From the NCBI RefSeq assembly GCF_002848265.1, contig NZ_CP025422.1:868001-932000 (forward strand): 64,000 bases of DNA, written 5' to 3'. The translations under genes and the position numbers were made by a program. Below the pieces are notes generated by a model that saw only the letters and a program-made list of their open reading frames with translations, made no database searches and was not told the origin of the DNA. Source of the DNA: Zhihengliuella sp. ISTPL4. Lineage in GTDB: Bacteria > Actinomycetota > Actinomycetes > Actinomycetales > Microbacteriaceae. Below, piece after piece: positions 19,094 through 26,189 of the stretch; position 1 is the stretch's first letter; each line of letters begins with the position of its first letter.

Positions 19094-19590
19094 GCTCCCT
19101 CCAACAGCGTCTTGCGGACCCCGACGTCGATGCGCCACTCCGCGAACGCCCATACAGGCCCCACCAGAGCGCCCGCTACCCACTGCGCCCACGCCAAGCC
19201 GTAAAAGTCTGTCCCGAACGTCCCCAACATCAGCAGCAGAAAGAAGACCCCCATCGCGGCCAGTAGCCACCCCGCTGTGGAACCACGAATGGCGCTTAGC
19301 TGCATCCGGTCCGAGACCCTTACCCCCGTCGCCCGCGTCGTCAGCCACATCACGAGCGACGCGCCAGCCACCACGGCAAGCGGAATCGCCCAGAACGCCT
19401 TCGTCGCGAAGACAACGGCAAACGTCACCCCCCAGTACACAGCCGTCAGCCCGTACGCCCACCATGGCGACACCACATGCTGCAGCGCCCGAGCAGCTGC
19501 TTGGCTTCCCAGCCGAAGTTGCTCCTTCGGATCCATATCCCGACCCGGACGGCTGTCGATGTCCCTGTTCCCCAGCGATTCACTTTCCAT
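19090..19590 (-). CDS. four-helix membrane protein co-transcribed with the winged-helix regulator
   Basis: 166 residues: a polar 40-residue N terminus, then four predicted membrane helices (about 46-62, 66-84, 105-122 and 126-146) and a short charged C terminus with WRIDVGVRKTLLEGA. No enzymatic motif. Similar membrane protein plus small winged-helix pairs are common in Actinobacteria and their function is mostly unknown. The start codon sits inside a palindrome (19582-19600), suggesting repression by its partner. Confidence 0.75.
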   Translation of the reverse strand: MESESLGNRDIDSRPGRDMDPKEQLRLGSQAAARALQHVVSPWWAYGLTAVYWGVTFAVVFATKAFWAIPLAVVAGASLVMWLTTRATGVRVSDRMQLSAIRGSTAGWLLAAMGVFFLLLMLGTFGTDFYGLAWAQWVAGALVGPVWAFAEWRIDVGVRKTLLEGA

Positions 19591-19600
19591 GCCGGAAAGT
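19582..19600. promoter_or_regulatory. winged-helix operator 1, over the start codon
   Basis: ACTTTCC-atgcc-GGAAAGT, a perfect 7-bp inverted repeat with a 5-nt centre that includes the ATG of the membrane-protein gene. Confidence 0.6.
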
Positions 19601-19617
19601 TAGCACTCGGTCGCGTA

Positions 19618-19636
19618 AGTTTCCAACTTGGAAAAG
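19618..19636. promoter_or_regulatory. winged-helix operator 2
   Basis: AGTTTCC-aactt-GGAAAAG repeats the TTTCC-N5-GGAAA pattern 36 bp from the first site, so both would face the same regulator. It lies between the divergent membrane-protein and CPBP genes. Confidence 0.5.
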
Positions 19637-19709
19637 GCGCCTGTGAACGCTAACGTGTTACTCTTCACAGGATGATGCGGGAATGTGGGATCGCCGCTTG
19701 GGGGGAATC

Positions 19710-20642
19710 ATGACGAACAGCAGCGATGGCGACAAACGCTCCACCGGTACACCCGATCGACAAGTGGAGTTTCACCGACTGGCGCGCCTGCGCCCCGGCT
19801 ATCGATGGTGGAGCCCCCTCGTCGCGGGGATCCTCGGAATCACGGTCACCGCGCTGCTCATCGGCGCCTTCATCGCCGTCGAGATGATGATCAGTTCCGC
19901 GTTCGGCTCGTCTACGAGCATCCTCGAGGAGCTCATCCCGACGCGGATCACCGACCCGGCGAACCCTTTGGCTCTCGTCAATGCGGCCGTGCCGATCATC
20001 CTGATGCTTCCCGCCCTCTTCTTCGCCTCGCGGCTCGTCCAGGGTCGCGGCGTCGGTTACCTGTCGTCCGTGACCGGCCGGCTGCGCATGAGATGGCTCG
20101 GGGTGAGCCTCATTATCGCCGCGAGCATCATTCCCTTCGTGCTACTGGCCGAGCTGGGACTCCGGCAGGTCGTCGGTGCGCCGACGCACATCGATCTCAC
20201 TCACCCGAAAGTCTGGCTGTTGAGCGTCCTGGTGATCCTGCTCATCCCGTTCCAAGCAGCCGCAGAAGAGTATGTCTTCCGCGGTGCTCTCATGCAGCTC
20301 GTGGGCGCTTGGCTCTCCCGCCCCGTCTTTGCCATCCTCCTGCCCGTCCCGCTCTTCACGTTCGGGCACCAATACGATCTGTGGGGCATGCTCGACGTGA
20401 CCCTCTTCGCCATCGCTGCCGCGTGGCTCACCTGGCGCACCGGCGGCCTGGAGGCTGCCATCGCCCTCCACATCGTCAACAACGTCCTCGTGATGCTGCT
20501 CAGCACCATCGGCATCGACCTCGGCGACGGCACCCTCGGGCTCCCCGGACTCCTGATCTCCATCATCGGCACCGTCGGCTACACCATCCTCATCGTCCGA
20601 TTCGCCGACCGGCTCGGAGTACAACGTCAGGCGAGGCCCTAG
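19710..20642 (+). CDS. CPBP-family intramembrane metalloprotease (Abi/CAAX type)
   Basis: 310 residues with about eight membrane helices. The three CPBP motifs are present: EExxxR in AAEEYVFRGAL (E186, E187, R191), FxxxH in FTFGHQYD and HxxxN in LHIVNNVL, so it should be an active glutamic intramembrane endopeptidase. The ATG at 19710 follows GGGGGGA; an ATG at 19683 is an in-frame alternative. Members act in CAAX-like processing or bacteriocin immunity; the substrate here is unknown. Confidence 0.88.
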   Translation: MTNSSDGDKRSTGTPDRQVEFHRLARLRPGYRWWSPLVAGILGITVTALLIGAFIAVEMMISSAFGSSTSILEELIPTRITDPANPLALVNAAVPIILMLPALFFASRLVQGRGVGYLSSVTGRLRMRWLGVSLIIAASIIPFVLLAELGLRQVVGAPTHIDLTHPKVWLLSVLVILLIPFQAAAEEYVFRGALMQLVGAWLSRPVFAILLPVPLFTFGHQYDLWGMLDVTLFAIAAAWLTWRTGGLEAAIALHIVNNVLVMLLSTIGIDLGDGTLGLPGLLISIIGTVGYTILIVRFADRLGVQRQARP

Positions 20643-20654
20643 CCGCACTCTCGC

Positions 20655-20774
20655 AACGTTCGATGACGAGCGCCACCCCGGCGGCCAGGATTGCGCCGAT
20701 TCGCGCGACGGCCAGGGCGCCGGCAGGTCCGACGGCAACGAGGAGGGTCGCGGCGAGGGCCGTGCCGTCGATGC
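20655..20774 (-). pseudogene. relic of an MFS transporter C terminus
   Basis: On the minus strand this encodes GTALAATLLVAVGPAGA followed by LAVARIGAILAAG, nearly the same as GTALAAPLLVAVGPGGA and LAVAGIGTLFAAG near the end of the intact MFS protein (DNA 21533-21652). An in-frame TGA precedes it and no start or remaining helices are present. The DNA identity looks like about 80 percent, so it is a diverged paralogue fragment, not a recent duplication. Confidence 0.75.
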
Positions 20775-20784
20775 CGTGACTTCA

Positions 20785-21434
20785 CCCGTTGCGCTTGATC
20801 ATTCGACGTTCGCGCCCTCAGCACCAGCTCGATGAGAAGTCGGAAGAGAAGCGCTGCAAGCAGTGCGGGGATCACAGGATGAGGCTCAGCGGAGAACACA
20901 GGGGTACGGCTGATGGGTAAGGTCCCACTTGAAGCGTGATTCCATCCTCTGCTGTGCACGTATCCGCCGAGGTTGTCGCCTAGAGCGCCGACGCTGGCGA
21001 AGAACTCTGGATCGCGTCCCGAGTATCGCCTAACACCTGCGACGTGGCTCAGGCGCTTCTTGACGTCAGGGTTCGATGGTGTGCGCTGAATCCCGCGCCA
21101 CCAGTCCTGAATATCGACGTGAGCCCGATCCGCGGCCCGCAAGTAGCCCGAGCTCGAGACCGCTGCGCAACGAGGCCATCGCCTGCCTGTACAGCCCAAG
21201 CCTCGCCAGAGTGAATGAGGTCTTCACCTCATTCTCTGCCTCGCGGATCGCCGCCAGATTTCCAGAGAACAAGGTGTCCTCTGTGACCGGTGGGACGTCC
21301 GTGAGCTCATGGAACACCCACCAGCAGCCCTCGATCGCCTGGGCGAGTCGAGAGTGTGAAGCAACATGAGCGTCGGTCGCCGCAGCGGCCGCCTGCATCT
21401 CCTCGTCTGAATGGCGAGCGAAATTCAGGGTCAT
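20785..21434 (-). pseudogene. frameshifted gene of unknown function
   Basis: Two overlapping minus-strand frames make one protein: the first (from ATG 21434) runs to ASLRSGLELG, the second continues YLRAADRAHVDIQDWWRG up to about GYVHSRGWNHASSG. A single extra G near 21147-21150 accounts for the break. The first half (HSDEEMQAAAAATDAHVASH, CWWVFHELTDVPPVTEDTLF) is soluble and helical. G+C is lower than the surroundings and the 3' end runs into the MFS relic, so it is probably a decaying acquired gene. Function not recognised. Confidence 0.7.
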
Positions 21435-21444
21435 GGACCCGGCC

Positions 21445-22686
21445 CTATCGGCCTCCGTCGTCGAGGAGTTTGTGCGTGGTGGCGGACGCAGGATCAGTGT
21501 CCGATCGGCCGAGCGCGCCCCGGCGTCGGCTGTTCATCAGGAGGGTCAGCCCGGCGGCGAAAAGCGTGCCGATTCCGGCGACGGCCAGAGCGCCGCCAGG
21601 GCCGACGGCGACGAGGAGGGGCGCGGCGAGGGCCGTGCCCGCGACGCCGGCGGTCTGGTTGACGCTGCCCATCGCTGCCAGTGCACGACCGTGGGTGCTG
21701 TCGGGAACCGCCGACACGACGATGAGGCGGATCGCGGCGACTTGGATCGCGTTCGCGAGACCGGCGATCGCGAAGCCCACCCCGGCGACGACGCTGCTGT
21801 GGATCACGCCGGGCAGGAGGAGACCGATGCCCATCGCCGCCGTTGCACCGAGCAGCCATGTCGCGGCGCAGATCTCCGTGACTCGCGCGCCGAGGCGTGA
21901 TCCGAACAACCGTCCGACGACGAAGCACTGGGTGAGGATCGCGACCCCAATGGGGTTGAGGGCGAGGACGTCGAGGGAATAGAGCGTCTGCGCGGTCGAG
22001 AAGATCGAGGTGAACACGATCGCCAGGACGAGTCCGCTGAGCGCGGCGCGCGCAGCCTGGTGTCGGAACAGCAGGGTGGGAGCTTCGGTGACGCGTTGCC
22101 ACCAGGAGGACGGTGCCGCCACCGGTTCCCACGCCTGCTGGGGATACCAGCGAGCCACGACTCCGAGGATGGCGACCGTTGCGGCTTGAGCGAGGAACAG
22201 CCAGGACAGGTCGAGAAACTGCACCGCGATCCCCCCGAGCAGCGGGCCGATGAGCCCGCCGATGAGCCGGGCGGTGTCCAGGCGAGCGAATGCTCGCGCG
22301 GTGGAGTCGGGGGCCTGCGAACGCGGGGCACGGTCGGCGAGCAGCAGGAGCGCGGCGGAGTCCAATGCGGACACGCACGCGCGAGCAGCGACCATGGCGA
22401 TGAGGACTGCCGTGGTCGGCGCGGCCGCGGTGAGCAGGAGGATGACGACTTGCACGGCCGCGGACACGACGACGACTGTCCGCGGTCCGAACCTGTCCAG
22501 CAGCGGGGCCGCGAGCGGGGCGAGGACGATGGCAGGGATCGCTGCCGAGAGGAGCACGGCAGCGACCGCCCAGCTCGCCGCTTCGCCCTGCGCGACGGTC
22601 ACCACGACAGCCAGCATCGTTGCCGATGAGCTGACCATGGCGATCAGGTGCGCGAGAGGAAGGGAGAGCCGGACGGCCGCGTTCAT
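21445..22686 (-). CDS. major facilitator superfamily transporter
   Basis: 413 residues with about 12 hydrophobic helices in two halves split by a charged loop near 190-215 (WYPQQAWEPVAAPSSWW). LDRFGPRTVVVV after helix 2 is the MFS loop-2/3 signature in reduced form. Probably a drug or metabolite exporter; the substrate is not predictable. It starts 10 nt after the 3' end of the upstream tRNA on the same strand and has no clear ribosome site or separate promoter, so it may be transcribed from the tRNA promoter. Confidence 0.87.
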   Translation of the reverse strand: MNAAVRLSLPLAHLIAMVSSSATMLAVVVTVAQGEAASWAVAAVLLSAAIPAIVLAPLAAPLLDRFGPRTVVVVSAAVQVVILLLTAAAPTTAVLIAMVAARACVSALDSAALLLLADRAPRSQAPDSTARAFARLDTARLIGGLIGPLLGGIAVQFLDLSWLFLAQAATVAILGVVARWYPQQAWEPVAAPSSWWQRVTEAPTLLFRHQAARAALSGLVLAIVFTSIFSTAQTLYSLDVLALNPIGVAILTQCFVVGRLFGSRLGARVTEICAATWLLGATAAMGIGLLLPGVIHSSVVAGVGFAIAGLANAIQVAAIRLIVVSAVPDSTHGRALAAMGSVNQTAGVAGTALAAPLLVAVGPGGALAVAGIGTLFAAGLTLLMNSRRRGALGRSDTDPASATTHKLLDDGGR

Positions 22687-22696
22687 TGGATCCAGG

Positions 22697-22773
22697 TGGT
22701 AGGGCGGGCGGGACTTGAACCCGCGATCGTTGGGTTATGAGCCCACTGCCTTAACCAGCTTGGCCACCGCCCC
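22697..22773 (-). tRNA. tRNA with CAU anticodon (elongator Met, or Ile2)
   Basis: Complete cloverleaf with encoded CCA: acceptor GGGGCGG / CCGCCCT (G-U closing pair), D arm GCC..GGC, anticodon loop CTCATAA, T arm GCGGG-TTCAAGT-CCCGC. The top anticodon-stem pair is a G-A mismatch. Sequence alone does not separate tRNA-Met from lysidine-modified tRNA-Ile2. It is not an initiator, since the acceptor is paired and there is no GGG/CCC anticodon stem triplet next to an unpaired first base. Confidence 0.88.
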
Positions 22774-22801
22774 GTACCGCCCCAGCCTAGCGGGCAGGGG
22801 C

Positions 22802-23338
22802 TCACGCTTCGGTTGCGCGGGCGTGCGTCGCCGCGTGCTCCAGGTAGATCGCCGCGTTCGCGACCAGAGAGGCGCGCTCGTCGTCCGACAACGCCCTGCG
22901 CACCTTTGCCGGCACACCCGCGACCAGGGACCCGGGCGGCACCTCGGTCCCGCCAAGCACCACGGCTCCGCCGGCGATCAGGCATCCCTCTCCGATCACG
23001 GCACCGCTGAGGACCACGGCCCCCATCCCGATGAGGGAGCCGTCGCCGATAGTGCAGCCGTGCACCACGGCGTTGTGTCCGATGGAGACCTGCGATCCGA
23101 CAACGACAGGATGCCCCGCCTCGACGTGGATCGAGACGTTGTCCTGGACGTTGCTGCCCGGGCCGATGACGATCGGCGCCGAGTCACCGCGGAGCACGGC
23201 GTTGTACCAGACACTGGCGCCGGCCCGGAGGGACACCGCTCCGACGATGCGAGCGCCGTCCGCGACGAAGGCCGTGTCGTCGAGCTCGGGGGTGCGATCC
23301 GGGAGGGCGAGGACGGAAGCTCCGGCAGCGATGCTCAT
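22802..23338 (-). CDS. gamma-class carbonic anhydrase family protein
   Basis: 178 residues of left-handed beta-helix hexapeptide repeats with the three zinc ligands in SIHVEAG (H71) and IGHNAVVHG (H88, H93), followed by a C-terminal helix. Trimeric zinc (or iron) enzyme for CO2 hydration in this family, although many members are uncharacterised. The ATG has no ribosome site but a TAGTCT box 6 nt upstream. Divergent from dps. Confidence 0.92.
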   Translation of the reverse strand: MSIAAGASVLALPDRTPELDDTAFVADGARIVGAVSLRAGASVWYNAVLRGDSAPIVIGPGSNVQDNVSIHVEAGHPVVVGSQVSIGHNAVVHGCTIGDGSLIGMGAVVLSGAVIGEGCLIAGGAVVLGGTEVPPGSLVAGVPAKVRRALSDDERASLVANAAIYLEHAATHARATEA

Positions 23339-23344
23339 GAGGCG

Positions 23345-23350
23345 AGACTA
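23345..23350 (-). promoter_or_regulatory. -10 box, leaderless start of gamma carbonic anhydrase
   Basis: TAGTCT on the minus strand, 6 nt before the ATG at 23338. A large palindrome lies directly behind it, over the expected -35 position. Confidence 0.55.
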
Positions 23351-23352
23351 CC

Positions 23353-23382
23353 CTCACTTCCGCGGAATCACGCGGAAGTGAG
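23353..23382. promoter_or_regulatory. 12-bp palindrome in the carbonic anhydrase / dps control region
   Basis: CTCACTTCCGCG-gaatca-CGCGGAAGTGAG, perfect arms, with TTCCGCGGAA itself a perfect palindrome. It is between divergent genes and so is more likely an operator than a terminator. Confidence 0.6.
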
Positions 23383-23384
23383 TG

Positions 23385-23418
23385 CAGCCTCAGCTTCCTT
23401 GCGGAATGTCTGAGGCTG
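23385..23418. promoter_or_regulatory. 9-bp palindrome around the dps promoter
   Basis: CAGCCTCAG / CTGAGGCTG flanks a TTCC-ttgc-GGAA core and a possible -35 (TTGCGG, 23399-23404) with TAGCGT 16 nt later. The core resembles the TTCCGCGGAA of the neighbouring palindrome, hinting at one shared regulator. Confidence 0.55.
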
Positions 23419-23467
23419 AGTAGCGTTGTACTCGTCAGTCAGAGAACTTCATTCGGAGGAGCACAAG

Positions 23468-23953
23468 ATGAGCAAGGCCCAGACCGTTTCCACCACCGCC
23501 ATCGATCCGACCGTCGCCGCCGGTGCGGCGCAGTTCCTCTCCCCCGTCGTCCTCGGTCTCCAGGCCCTGACCGTCAACGGCAAGCAGGCGCACTGGCACG
23601 TCCGCGGCGCGAACTTCGTCGGTGTGCACGAGCTGCTCGACACGATCGTCGCCCACGCCGGCGACTTCGCCGACACCGCCGCCGAGCGCATCGTCGCTCT
23701 GGGCCTGCCGATCGATGCGCGCGTGAACGCCGTCGCCCAGAAGGCCGGTGCGACGGGAGTTCCCGCCGGCTTCGCCCAGTCGGATGAGCTGATCCGCGCG
23801 GTGATCGCCGACATCGACGCGATCCTCGTGGACGTCAAGGCAGCCGTCGAAGGCCTGGACGAGGTCGACCTCACGAGCCAGGACGTGGCGATCGAGATCC
23901 AGCGCGGCCTCGAGAAGGACCGCTGGTTCCTCGTGTCGCACATCGCGGCCTGA
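23468..23953 (+). CDS. dps: Dps/ferritin-like DNA-protection protein
   Basis: 161 residues forming the four-helix Dps fold. Ferroxidase-site residues are visible in AHWHVRG (H42, H44), VGVHELLD (H54) and HAGDFADTAAER (D66 and the following acidic residues). Dps dodecamers oxidise and store iron with hydrogen peroxide and protect DNA under stress. GGAGGA 7 nt before the ATG sets the start. A palindrome surrounds the promoter and a perfect hairpin terminator follows, so it is a single-gene unit. Confidence 0.95.
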   Translation: MSKAQTVSTTAIDPTVAAGAAQFLSPVVLGLQALTVNGKQAHWHVRGANFVGVHELLDTIVAHAGDFADTAAERIVALGLPIDARVNAVAQKAGATGVPAGFAQSDELIRAVIADIDAILVDVKAAVEGLDEVDLTSQDVAIEIQRGLEKDRWFLVSHIAA

Positions 23954-23964
23954 ACCCGCACAGA

Positions 23965-23998
23965 AGAAGGCGGCCCCGGAATCCCGGGGCCGCCTTCT
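23965..23998. terminator. dps terminator
   Basis: Perfect 15-bp stem AGAAGGCGGCCCCGG / CCGGGGCCGCCTTCT with an AATC loop, 11 nt after the dps stop and 14 nt before the 3' end of the convergent amidohydrolase gene; works in both directions. Confidence 0.9.
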
Positions 23999-24012
23999 GT
24001 TCGCGTGCCGCC

Positions 24013-25509
24013 TCAGGCGGCGTGGGTGACGCGGCCAGCCAGAAGCGTCGCCACGACCGGCATCGTCCGGAGCGCCGGGGCGCCGACGGCACGCGGGTCG
24101 CCTCCGATGATGGCGATATCGGCGGGCTCGCCCGGACGGATCGCCGTGCGGACGCTCGCTGCGAGGGCCTGATCCAGTGTCACGCGCTCCTCCGCGTGCC
24201 ACGCGGCGCGGTCGTCGTCGGTCCGCCAGACCGCGGCGGAGATCGCCTGCCACGGGTCGAGCGGCGCGACCGGGGCATCGGATCCGAACCGCAGCTCGGC
24301 CCCCGCGGCGAGGAGCGAGGCGAGCGGGTAGCCGATCGCCGTCTGCTCTGCCCAGTGGTGCTCCACCAGGTCGCGGTCGTCCACCGCATGCTGGGGTTGG
24401 ACGCTCGCACGCACGCCGAGGCGCGCGAATCGCGCGAGGTCCGCGTGACGGACGAGTTGCGCGTGCTCCATCGACCCCGTCGCGCCGGTGGCGCCGAAGG
24501 CATCCAGAGCCGCGGTCACCGCGCGATCGCCGATCGCATGCACCGCCACCTCGAGTCCGGCGCCCGCGGCGGTGGTCAGCAGCGCGGCGAGTTCCTCGGG
24601 CGGCACCGTGAGCACGCCGTAGTTCTGGGGATCCCCCGGATAGGAGTGCGAGCAGGCCGCAGTCCTGGTGCCGAGCGAGCCGTCGCTGATGACCTTCAAC
24701 GAGCCGACCCGGACGAGGGCACCCACCAGTCCGGTCGGATCCGCCACCGCGAGGCGCTCCCCCGTGCGCAAGCCCGCCGCGATCGCCCGCGGGAGGTCCG
24801 TCGGATAGAACGCGAACTCGACGCGGTGCGCATCGAAGCCCGCAAGGATGCGTCGCGGCCAGGCATCGGCATTCCAGGCCATGTCGAAGTCCACCAGGCC
24901 GGTCACGCCGCGGGCCGCCGCGGCGTGACCGGCCTGGATGACCGCCTCGTCACTGTGCGCGGGGTCCACGGCGTTGAGCCGCCGAGAGATCTCGAAGGCA
25001 TCCTCCTCGCGCAGGACACCGTCGTCGCCGCGGAATCCCTCGCGGGCCAGAGCGGCCGAGTTCAGCCAGACACTGTGGACGTCGGCGTTGATCAGGTACG
25101 TCGGCACGACCCCGGTCGCGGCGTCGAGCATCGCCACGGTCGGGCGGTCCGGCCACAGCGCATCCCGAAACCCGGTGCCGACCCGTCTGCCGTCGGGGAG
25201 CACGGGCGCGTCGCGCATGACCCGCGCGGCCGCGGCGGCGGAATCCGCTTCACCCAGCGGTACGCGCTCCGCTGCGAGAGCCCACTGCACCGTGTGCACA
25301 TGGTTGTCCCAGAGCCCCGGCACCGCCCAGGCGCCGTCCGCGTCGATGACCTCGCCGCGCGCCGGGAGCGCCCCGGTCGGCGCGATGTCGACGATGCGTC
25401 CCTCGGCCATGTGGAGATCGACCGGTTCCTCGTCCAGCAGGAACTCTCGGCCCGGCCCCACGGGGCGGACGGCACGGACCGTGCCGACCTCGACGCCACG
25501 GGCGATCAC
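24013..25509 (-). CDS. amidohydrolase family protein (YtcJ-like)
   Basis: 498 residues with the metal-binding WDNHVH pair near the N terminus of a TIM barrel, the KVISDGSLG lysine region, HAIGDRAV, EHAQ histidine and the GSDAPVAPLDP aspartate at the last strand: a complete zinc amidohydrolase set. YtcJ-type members hydrolyse varied amides; the substrate is unknown. GTG/ATG overlaps the upstream PaiB-like stop by 4 nt, so the two are co-translated. Confidence 0.9.
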   Translation of the reverse strand: MIARGVEVGTVRAVRPVGPGREFLLDEEPVDLHMAEGRIVDIAPTGALPARGEVIDADGAWAVPGLWDNHVHTVQWALAAERVPLGEADSAAAAARVMRDAPVLPDGRRVGTGFRDALWPDRPTVAMLDAATGVVPTYLINADVHSVWLNSAALAREGFRGDDGVLREEDAFEISRRLNAVDPAHSDEAVIQAGHAAAARGVTGLVDFDMAWNADAWPRRILAGFDAHRVEFAFYPTDLPRAIAAGLRTGERLAVADPTGLVGALVRVGSLKVISDGSLGTRTAACSHSYPGDPQNYGVLTVPPEELAALLTTAAGAGLEVAVHAIGDRAVTAALDAFGATGATGSMEHAQLVRHADLARFARLGVRASVQPQHAVDDRDLVEHHWAEQTAIGYPLASLLAAGAELRFGSDAPVAPLDPWQAISAAVWRTDDDRAAWHAEERVTLDQALAASVRTAIRPGEPADIAIIGGDPRAVGAPALRTMPVVATLLAGRVTHAA

Positions 25510-26147
25510 GCGGCGCCTCCGGCGCGCGCGTCCCGCGCGCGACGCATCTCCGCCGCGAGGGCGGCGTTCTCATACGGCCCCTCGGCGCGCAGCGCCGCGA
25601 TCACCGCCTCGACGGTCTCCGCCGGCTTGTTCTGGCTCAGCTTCCGCTTGGCGACCACCTTCGTCGGCGTGAGCCGGAAGCCGACCGTTCCGGCTTCCAG
25701 CCGTTCGATGAAAGCGGCGTCGTTCGGACGGTCCCACATGCGTCGAGGGTCAGGGAGCTGCGACTCGAAACGCGCGACGAGGGCGTCCAGCACACGGAGG
25801 TTCTCCGCCGAGCTGAGGATCTCGGGGACTCCGGAGAGGTGCACCGCCGTGTAGTTCCAGGTCGGCACCGCCGGGACGTCGCCGTACCAGCCCGGGGAGA
25901 CGTACCCGTGCGGTCCTTGAAACGCGACGAGGATCTCGCGCTCTCCCAGCCCGTGGATGGCGTCGTCGGGACGCCCGACGTGCCCCACGATCGTCAGGTC
26001 GTCGCGGTCGTCATCGAGCAGGATCGCGTAGTGCGAGGCCACGAGGCCGTCGTCGGGGGCGCTCACCACGGTGGCCCACGGGTTCGCATCGATGACGCGG
26101 CGGATCTCCGCCACGTCGGCGAGCGTGAAGCTCGGATTCTGTCGCAT
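25506..26147 (-). CDS. PaiB-like FMN-binding protein
   Basis: 213 residues of the split-barrel FMN-binding family typified by Bacillus PaiB: NPWATVVSAPDDGLVASHYA, the ILVAFQGPHGYVSPGWY loop, VPTWNYTAVHLSG and a C-terminal KLSQNKP segment. Often annotated as a negative transcriptional regulator but enzymatic or flavin-sensing roles are equally possible. First gene of an operon with the amidohydrolase, with a leaderless-type promoter. Confidence 0.88.
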   Translation of the reverse strand: MRQNPSFTLADVAEIRRVIDANPWATVVSAPDDGLVASHYAILLDDDRDDLTIVGHVGRPDDAIHGLGEREILVAFQGPHGYVSPGWYGDVPAVPTWNYTAVHLSGVPEILSSAENLRVLDALVARFESQLPDPRRMWDRPNDAAFIERLEAGTVGFRLTPTKVVAKRKLSQNKPAETVEAVIAALRAEGPYENAALAAEMRRARDARAGGAA

Positions 26148-26154
26148 GGATCCC

Positions 26155-26160
26155 AGCCTA
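26155..26160 (-). promoter_or_regulatory. -10 box, leaderless start of the PaiB-like gene
   Basis: TAGGCT on the minus strand, 7 nt before the ATG at 26147. Confidence 0.5.
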
Positions 26161-26189
26161 GAGCGGCAGGAGCCGGGGGGATCGCGCGC

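Noticed and set aside
20659..21652. Recent target-site duplication formed by the two MFS-like stretches
   Set aside because: The copies differ at about one base in five by eye, too much for a fresh duplication; a diverged paralogue fragment explains them better.
23353..23382. Terminator for the gamma carbonic anhydrase gene
   Set aside because: The palindrome is upstream of both divergent genes, so there is no transcript for it to end; an operator is more likely.
24022..25854. 610-codon plus-strand open frame opposite the amidohydrolase
   Set aside because: Composition is that of an antisense high-G+C frame and it spans two real minus-strand genes.
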